In this document: positions 6,689-10,090 of the stretch, one piece after another
How the letters are laid out: every line of letters starts with the position of its first letter
Numbering within the stretch: position 1 is the stretch's first letter
Assembly: GCA_934202215.1 (NCBI GenBank)
Contig: CAKPXR010000051.1
Span: 1-10,090 of the forward strand
Origin: an uncultured Veillonella sp.
Lineage (GTDB): Bacteria; Bacillota; Negativicutes; Veillonellales; Veillonellaceae
Direction of reading: 5' to 3'
Length of the DNA stretch: 10,090 bases
The notes under the pieces: generated by a model
What the model was told of the DNA's origin: nothing
Database searches by the model: none
What the model saw: the letters and a program-made list of their open reading frames with translations, nothing else
Translations under genes and position numbers: made by a program

Positions 6689-7613
6689 CTGTCCCCTCCT
6701 CTGTCGTAACACGTGGATCAATTAACGGATAAATCATATCCACCAAAATATTAAGAAATACTACAAGCGCACTATAAAAAATCGTAATGCCAAGAATAAC
6801 CGTATAATCACGGTTATATATGGATGTTACAAAATACTGCCCAAGACCAGGAATAGCAAAGATTGTTTCTACGATGAAGCTACCTGTCAAAAGACTGGCA
6901 GCCAATGGTCCTAAATAGGTAATAACTGGCAAAATGGCATTACCTAAAGCATGACGTGTCAAAATAGTCCAAGAGCCCAAACCTTTGGCACGAGCTGTAC
7001 GGATGTATTCTTGTTGATACACATCTAGCAAACCACTACGAGTTAATCGTGCAATAAAAGCCATCGGTTGTGCTGCTAACGTTAATACTGGCAACACCAT
7101 ATAAGATGGACCACGCCATAAGGCTACGGGGAACCATCCCAATTCAAATCCAACCACATATACTAAAACTGCACCAATAATAAAAGTAGGAACAGATATA
7201 CCGATTGTAGATAATATAGTTACCGCATAGTCTACGATACCATTAGGACGCATAGCGCTAATAGCACCAGCTGCAATGCCACCTACTACAGCTACCATTA
7301 ATGATAATAAACCAAGTTGTGCAGAAATTGGGAAGGCATCGCTGATAATATCGTTCACACTACGACCTTCATACTTATATGATGGTCCCAAATCACCAGT
7401 AATAACACCACCTAAATAATCACCATACTGTTTCCATACTGGATCATCAAGATGATATTTTGCTTCAATACTTGCTTTCACCTGAGGGGGTAATTTCTTT
7501 TCAGTTGTAAAAGGTCCTCCCGGTATTGCATGCATTAATGCAAATGTTACGGTAATGATGACCCATAAGATTATGATTGCGCCACCTAGGCGTCGAAATA
7601 CATACCTTGTCAT
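6681..7613 (-). CDS. oppB: Peptide ABC transporter permease OppB/DppB type
   Basis: This is the first gene of the importer operon and encodes the other inner-membrane permease, 310 residues from the chosen ATG. It begins MTRYVFRRLG with a first helix at about 9-30 ending in the hallmark HAIPGGPF (28-35). It contains the ITGDLGPSY region (71-79), and helices at about 98-120, 127-156, 172-188 and 228-252. The EAA coupling loop is EYIRTARAKGLGSWTILTRH (202-221), followed by IPGLGQ (254-259), and it ends with YPLIDPR as OppB proteins do. A GTG two codons upstream (7619) is in frame, but only 3 bases from the GGAGG at 7627-7623. The ATG at 7613 is 9 bases away and fits better. Expression probably starts from the promoter in the divergent region upstream. 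Confidence 0.94.
   Translation of the reverse strand: MTRYVFRRLGGAIIILWVIITVTFALMHAIPGGPFTTEKKLPPQVKASIEAKYHLDDPVWKQYGDYLGGVITGDLGPSYKYEGRSVNDIISDAFPISAQLGLLSLMVAVVGGIAAGAISAMRPNGIVDYAVTILSTIGISVPTFIIGAVLVYVVGFELGWFPVALWRGPSYMVLPVLTLAAQPMAFIARLTRSGLLDVYQQEYIRTARAKGLGSWTILTRHALGNAILPVITYLGPLAASLLTGSFIVETIFAIPGLGQYFVTSIYNRDYTVILGITIFYSALVVFLNILVDMIYPLIDPRVTTEEGTDE
6695..6700 (-). promoter_or_regulatory. Ribosome binding site deciding the oppC start
   Basis: AGGAGG (then GGACAG) lies 6 bases upstream of the ATG at 6688, inside the last codons of oppB. This perfect Shine-Dalgarno supports the ATG over an upstream in-frame TTG at 6721. Confidence 0.85.
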
Positions 7614-7622
7614 TGTCACTTT

Positions 7623-7627
7623 CCTCC
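7623..7627 (-). promoter_or_regulatory. Ribosome binding site deciding the oppB start
   Basis: GGAGG on the minus strand lies 9 bases from the ATG at 7613 and only 3 bases from the GTG at 7619. The spacing favours the ATG, though the GTG cannot be wholly excluded. Confidence 0.75.
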
Positions 7628-7647
7628 ATAAAAAGTCTATCTGATTT

Positions 7648-7676
7648 ATTATACTACATTATGAAGTTAATTTCAT
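7648..7676 (-). promoter_or_regulatory. Predicted promoter of the opp operon
   Basis: A perfect TATAAT -10 box (7653-7648, minus strand) stands 17 bases downstream of ATGAAA (7676-7671), which matches 4 of 6 bases of the -35 consensus. Transcription would begin near 7641 and give a leader of about 28 bases with the GGAGG of oppB inside it. The -10 is strong and the -35 weak, which leaves room for regulation. Confidence 0.6.
7661..7676. promoter_or_regulatory. Operator-like inverted repeat over the opp promoter
   Basis: The 16 bases ATGAAGTTAATTTCAT form a dyad centred on TTAA; only the g/t pair (positions 6 and 11 of the 16) does not match. The dyad covers the -35 box and much of the spacer of the predicted opp promoter. 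An overlapping perfect TTCATGAA palindrome lies at 7672-7679. This is a plausible repressor site, but AT-rich DNA yields such dyads by chance and no regulator gene is in the window. Confidence 0.3.
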
Positions 7677-7692
7677 GAATAACATCATTACA

Positions 7693-7721
7693 TTTACAGA
7701 AAGCACTATATAACGTACAAT
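7693..7721 (+). promoter_or_regulatory. Predicted promoter of the pyridoxamine kinase gene
   Basis: TTTACA (7693-7698, 5 of 6 consensus) and TACAAT (7716-7721, 5 of 6) are 17 bases apart on the plus strand. A start near 7728 would give a leader of about 21 bases that contains the GGAGG at 7739-7743. An alternative pair is ATTACA (7687-7692) with TATAAC (7709-7714). The promoter points away from the opp promoter, and the two -35 boxes are 16 bases apart. Confidence 0.55.
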
Positions 7722-7738
7722 AAATTATATACTATTTT

Positions 7739-7743
7739 GGAGG
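7739..7743 (+). promoter_or_regulatory. Ribosome binding site deciding the kinase start
   Basis: GGAGG lies 5 bases before the ATG at 7749. An in-frame TTG at 7737 overlaps this site and so cannot be the start served by it. Confidence 0.85.
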
Positions 7744-7748
7744 TGTCT

Positions 7749-8582
7749 ATGACAGCAGTACCTAGAGTTTTAACAATTCAAGACATGAGCTCTATCGGCC
7801 GTTGTGCCTTAACCGTTATGATTCCAATCATCAGCGCTATGCGTTGTCAAGCGGTTCCATTGGCAACAGCTGTTTTGAGTAACCATTTGGAATATCCACA
7901 CTACGAGTTCGTAGATTTATCGGCACACATGAGAGATTTTATGGACTGCTGGGATAAAAATGAAATCGACTTTCACGCTATTGTAAGTGGTTTCTTGGCA
8001 TCACCAGAACAAATTCATCTCGTGGAAGAAGCCATCGATCGTTTCGGTAATAAGGGACAGATGATTATCGTCGATCCAGCTATGGCTGATGATGGTCGCC
8101 TCTACTCTATCTATACACCTGATATGGTAGTAGCAATGCGTCAACTTGTCTCCAAAGCCCATATTGTAAAGCCTAATTACACAGAGGCTTGTTTCTTATT
8201 AGATATTCCGTTCTCTACAGATCCTATTAGTGATGATGAATTACGAGATCGATGCAAAAGATTACATCAAATGGGTCCTGACATGGTTATCATGACTAGC
8301 GTGCCATCCGAAACGCACGCGGTCATCGCCGTTTATGACGGACCAACTGATTATTTAAAAACATATGATATTCCTCTTATTCCTGTAAAAGCTACAGGAA
8401 CTGGGGATATCTTTACTGCTGTATTATCCGGTGCAGTAATGAGGGGATATTCACCGTATGATGCAGCAGAGCTGGCAATGAATTTTACTACTAAAGCAAT
8501 TCAAGCTACAGTTGATACTGTAAAATCTATGAAACAAGGTGTAGCGTTTGAGCTAGTATTGCCAGAATTAACTCAACTATAA
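7749..8582 (+). CDS. Pyridoxal/pyridoxamine kinase, PfkB (ribokinase) superfamily
   Basis: This 277-residue cytosolic kinase would phosphorylate vitamin B6 vitamers (pyridoxal, pyridoxamine or pyridoxine) to supply pyridoxal phosphate. The N-terminus (VLTIQDMSSIGRCALT, 7-22) and SNHLEYP (44-50) match the substrate-binding strands of PdxK/PdxY-type kinases. VDPAMADDGRLY (108-119) and VKPNYTEACFLL (140-151) are the family's central motifs. ATGTGD (215-220) is the anion-hole loop with the predicted catalytic base Asp220. Length and motif order are normal. The start is set by GGAGG 5 bases before the ATG at 7749. The gene is divergent from the opp operon, and the DUF805 gene follows 21 bases after its stop, probably on the same mRNA. 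The related hydroxymethylpyrimidine kinase ThiD is less likely, because the N-terminal motifs are of the pyridoxal kinase kind. Confidence 0.88.
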   Translation: MTAVPRVLTIQDMSSIGRCALTVMIPIISAMRCQAVPLATAVLSNHLEYPHYEFVDLSAHMRDFMDCWDKNEIDFHAIVSGFLASPEQIHLVEEAIDRFGNKGQMIIVDPAMADDGRLYSIYTPDMVVAMRQLVSKAHIVKPNYTEACFLLDIPFSTDPISDDELRDRCKRLHQMGPDMVIMTSVPSETHAVIAVYDGPTDYLKTYDIPLIPVKATGTGDIFTAVLSGAVMRGYSPYDAAELAMNFTTKAIQATVDTVKSMKQGVAFELVLPELTQL

Positions 8583-8603
8583 GCTACAAATAAAGGGGAA
8601 CTT

Positions 8604-9188
8604 ATGGATTTACTCTATGTTGTATTACGAACACTACTTATATGTACCATCGGTTTGCTCATCGCATTCCAAGGTCGACGTATGGGGTTATCGATTTTTA
8701 ATCTAACGGGACGATTAAATCGACTACAATTTATCATATGCTTTATCGTTCTAATGATTTTATTCCACATCGTTCACTACATCGATGATATATTCTTAAA
8801 TTTTGTTGTATCATTACCAGCATATTGGTTTACGAGAGTGATTATATGGATTTTATTGGCTGTTTTATTCCCATTATCCTGTATTTTATTTGGCCGTCGT
8901 ATTCATGACATCGGCTTTAATGCATGGGCAGGAATTCTCTGGTCGGTAATCATCATTTTTATCAATACCTATTCTGCTGTATCACCATTTAATTACTTGC
9001 TTGAGCTTTTTGTATGGCTCATCGGCTTCCTTTTTTGGGTTTTACCAGGACAACCAGAACCAAACCAATACGGAAATCCTCCATTTATGACTGTAAATCG
9101 TCCAACTTATGAAACAATGCAACACCCCAAATCCGAAACAGAGCGAGAAATTAGAAAAACCATTCGTAAACGTCGTAAAAAACGCTAG
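8604..9188 (+). CDS. DUF805 family membrane protein with basic C-terminal tail
   Basis: This 194-residue integral membrane protein of unknown function has the recognisable DUF805 marks: NLTGRLNRLQF (33-43, the usual GRxxRxxF entry), GRRIHDIGFNAWAG (97-110, the usual RRLHDIGRSGW) and LPGQPEPNQYGNPP (147-160, the usual PGxxGPNxYGPxP). Hydrophobic segments lie at about 4-22, 41-60, 76-97, 108-122 and 131-148. The first precedes the standard four-helix domain. The C-terminus (182-194) is strikingly basic, ending RKTIRKRRKKR, and is probably cytosolic, where it could bind lipid head groups or nucleic acid. AGGGG lies 5 bases before the ATG. It follows the kinase gene by 21 bases and is followed by a strong terminator, so the two form a small operon. 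No role for the pairing is evident. Confidence 0.85.
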   Translation: MDLLYVVLRTLLICTIGLLIAFQGRRMGLSIFNLTGRLNRLQFIICFIVLMILFHIVHYIDDIFLNFVVSLPAYWFTRVIIWILLAVLFPLSCILFGRRIHDIGFNAWAGILWSVIIIFINTYSAVSPFNYLLELFVWLIGFLFWVLPGQPEPNQYGNPPFMTVNRPTYETMQHPKSETEREIRKTIRKRRKKR

Positions 9189-9217
9189 CTCATAAAATGA
9201 AAGCTATACATAATAAC

Positions 9218-9251
9218 AAAAAACGTATCTCTAAAAAGAGATACGTTTTTT
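9218..9251. terminator. Strong bidirectional intrinsic terminator
   Basis: A perfect inverted repeat, 9218-9232 with 9237-9251, encloses an AAAA loop. The core is ACGTATCTCT / AGAGATACGT, flanked by six As on the left and six Ts on the right. It therefore reads as hairpin plus U tract on both strands and sits between convergent genes (DUF805 ending at 9188, the unknown membrane protein ending at 9290). It should stop transcription from both sides. Confidence 0.9.
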
Positions 9252-9289
9252 ATTAACTATAAACTATGTAATTATTTAATAATCATCGT

Positions 9290-10000
9290 CTAATAATTCA
9301 TGAGCAACATTAACTCAATTAAGGTACAACCAATATAAGCAATAATAAACTTAACCTTTTGCTTTCGCATTCTATCATCGTCAGCAATTTTAAGTCGATT
9401 AGCAAGGAACCGCTTATCACGAATTTGTAATAGCAAATGTTTAATACGCTCTTGGCTTTCATTAGCAGTGCATTCGTCACAATCAGATGTTAGTGTAGCC
9501 TGCTGCATGAAGATGCGACGGTGTAATTTCCGCATCTGAATCTTGATATTGTTATGTACAAATGCACTTTGCCACTGTTTACGAGAATCAAAGTACATAT
9601 ACAAATATCTTGGAATATTCATAACCAAGAAAGATATGATAAAAATCCCTAAAGAAATCAAGAAATATGTAGAGAATGAGAACTCTAAAGTTTCTGTAGG
9701 CAAGTAGTGATGCAAGATAATAAAGGTAATCCACACCCCGATTGGCAACAAAAGAACAGCTGCAATATCGATAGAACGAAGCCAACTAGTGCGAGTTGGT
9801 ACATCCGGCACAGTAAATGTATCTACTGGATCATGGAACGCATAATAATCTAACTGTAAAACGGATTGGCTAGTACGAGGGTTCCCCAATAGAACAGGAC
9901 CATTACTACCGATATGTCGTTCAGGCAATGGTATGAATTTTTTTACTTGTGTATTCGGTAATAGATCGAACTGAATAATCCCCTTTTTCTCAAACCGCAT
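9290..10000 (-). CDS. Unrecognised membrane protein with CxxC motif, possibly longer than shown
   Basis: I do not recognise this 236-residue protein. Residues 1-75 are polar to mixed, with many Pro and Gly. Two hydrophobic segments follow at about 77-98 and 111-130, then a mainly charged region (131-216) likely to be helical, rich in Arg, Lys and Gln. It contains SDCDEC (172-177), a CxxC pair that could bind metal or form a disulfide. A last hydrophobic segment (about 217-235) ends at the C-terminus. AAGGGG lies 6 bases before the ATG at 10000 and supports this start. However, the same frame stays open through all 90 bases up to the window edge and encodes a hydrophobic stretch there (LSLFGIFFNPIALGEKG), so the real protein may begin outside the window. 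The gene is convergent with the DUF805 gene and shares its terminator. Coding status is likely from length, ribosome binding site and membrane pattern. Confidence 0.7.
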   Translation of the reverse strand: MRFEKKGIIQFDLLPNTQVKKFIPLPERHIGSNGPVLLGNPRTSQSVLQLDYYAFHDPVDTFTVPDVPTRTSWLRSIDIAAVLLLPIGVWITFIILHHYLPTETLEFSFSTYFLISLGIFIISFLVMNIPRYLYMYFDSRKQWQSAFVHNNIKIQMRKLHRRIFMQQATLTSDCDECTANESQERIKHLLLQIRDKRFLANRLKIADDDRMRKQKVKFIIAYIGCTLIELMLLMNY

Positions 10001-10090
10001 AGTAGACCCCTTCTCACCTAATGCAATAGGATTGAAGAATATACCAAAGAGACTGAGGCACCAGTTACCTAATAAGTGTAGGATAGAGTT

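Noticed and set aside
6689..6721. Upstream TTG start for oppC giving 11 extra residues
   Set aside because: The added residues include the translated AGGAGG site itself; that site serves the ATG at 6688.
7728..7733. TATACT as -10 box for the kinase gene
   Set aside because: Transcription would start inside the ribosome binding site, leaving no usable leader; TACAAT at 7716-7721 with TTTACA is better placed.
9588..9785. 65-codon minus-strand open frame inside the unknown membrane protein gene
   Set aside because: It is an alternative frame within a longer open frame that has a good ribosome binding site and a coherent membrane-protein pattern.

Overview
The window reads as a moderately AT-rich bacterial chromosome with dense gene packing and strong AGGAGG-type ribosome binding sites. 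Protein character and gene style (OppABCDF-type transporter, pyridoxamine kinase, DUF805 protein) suggest a Negativicutes member, most likely Veillonella or a close relative. This is recognition from memory, not a database search.

Layout. Positions 1-7613 hold a long block of minus-strand genes. In transcription order they are oppB, oppC, oppD, oppF, a beta-lactamase-fold serine hydrolase and a family 5 peptide-binding protein. After a terminator-like hairpin come an LD-carboxypeptidase (S66) and the N-terminal 124 residues of an M20 amidohydrolase that runs off the left edge. The six-gene transporter block is tightly coupled: an 8-base overlap, two TAATG junctions, a 12-base gap and an ATGA overlap. 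Positions 7614-7748 are a divergent promoter region. Plus-strand genes follow: a pyridoxal/pyridoxamine kinase (7749-8582) and, 21 bases later, a DUF805 membrane protein (8604-9188). A bidirectional terminator (9218-9251) separates them from a convergent minus-strand membrane protein of unknown function (9290 to 10000, with the frame open to the right edge).

How the genes may work together. The transporter would import peptides with ATP. The cytosolic enzymes around it (serine hydrolase without signal peptide, LD-carboxypeptidase, M20 amidohydrolase) would process what comes in. An LD-carboxypeptidase directly downstream of an Opp/Dpp system resembles known murein-peptide salvage clusters such as ykfABCD/dpp of Bacillus subtilis, so the best functional hypothesis is uptake and recycling of cell-wall peptides. 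Substrate specificity cannot be read from the sequence. No mobile element, CRISPR array, tRNA or rRNA gene was seen, and most of the window is ordinary housekeeping content. The points most worth checking are the serine hydrolase inside the transporter operon, the promoter/hairpin arrangement before ldcA, the operator-like dyad in the divergent promoter region, and the orphan membrane protein at the right edge.
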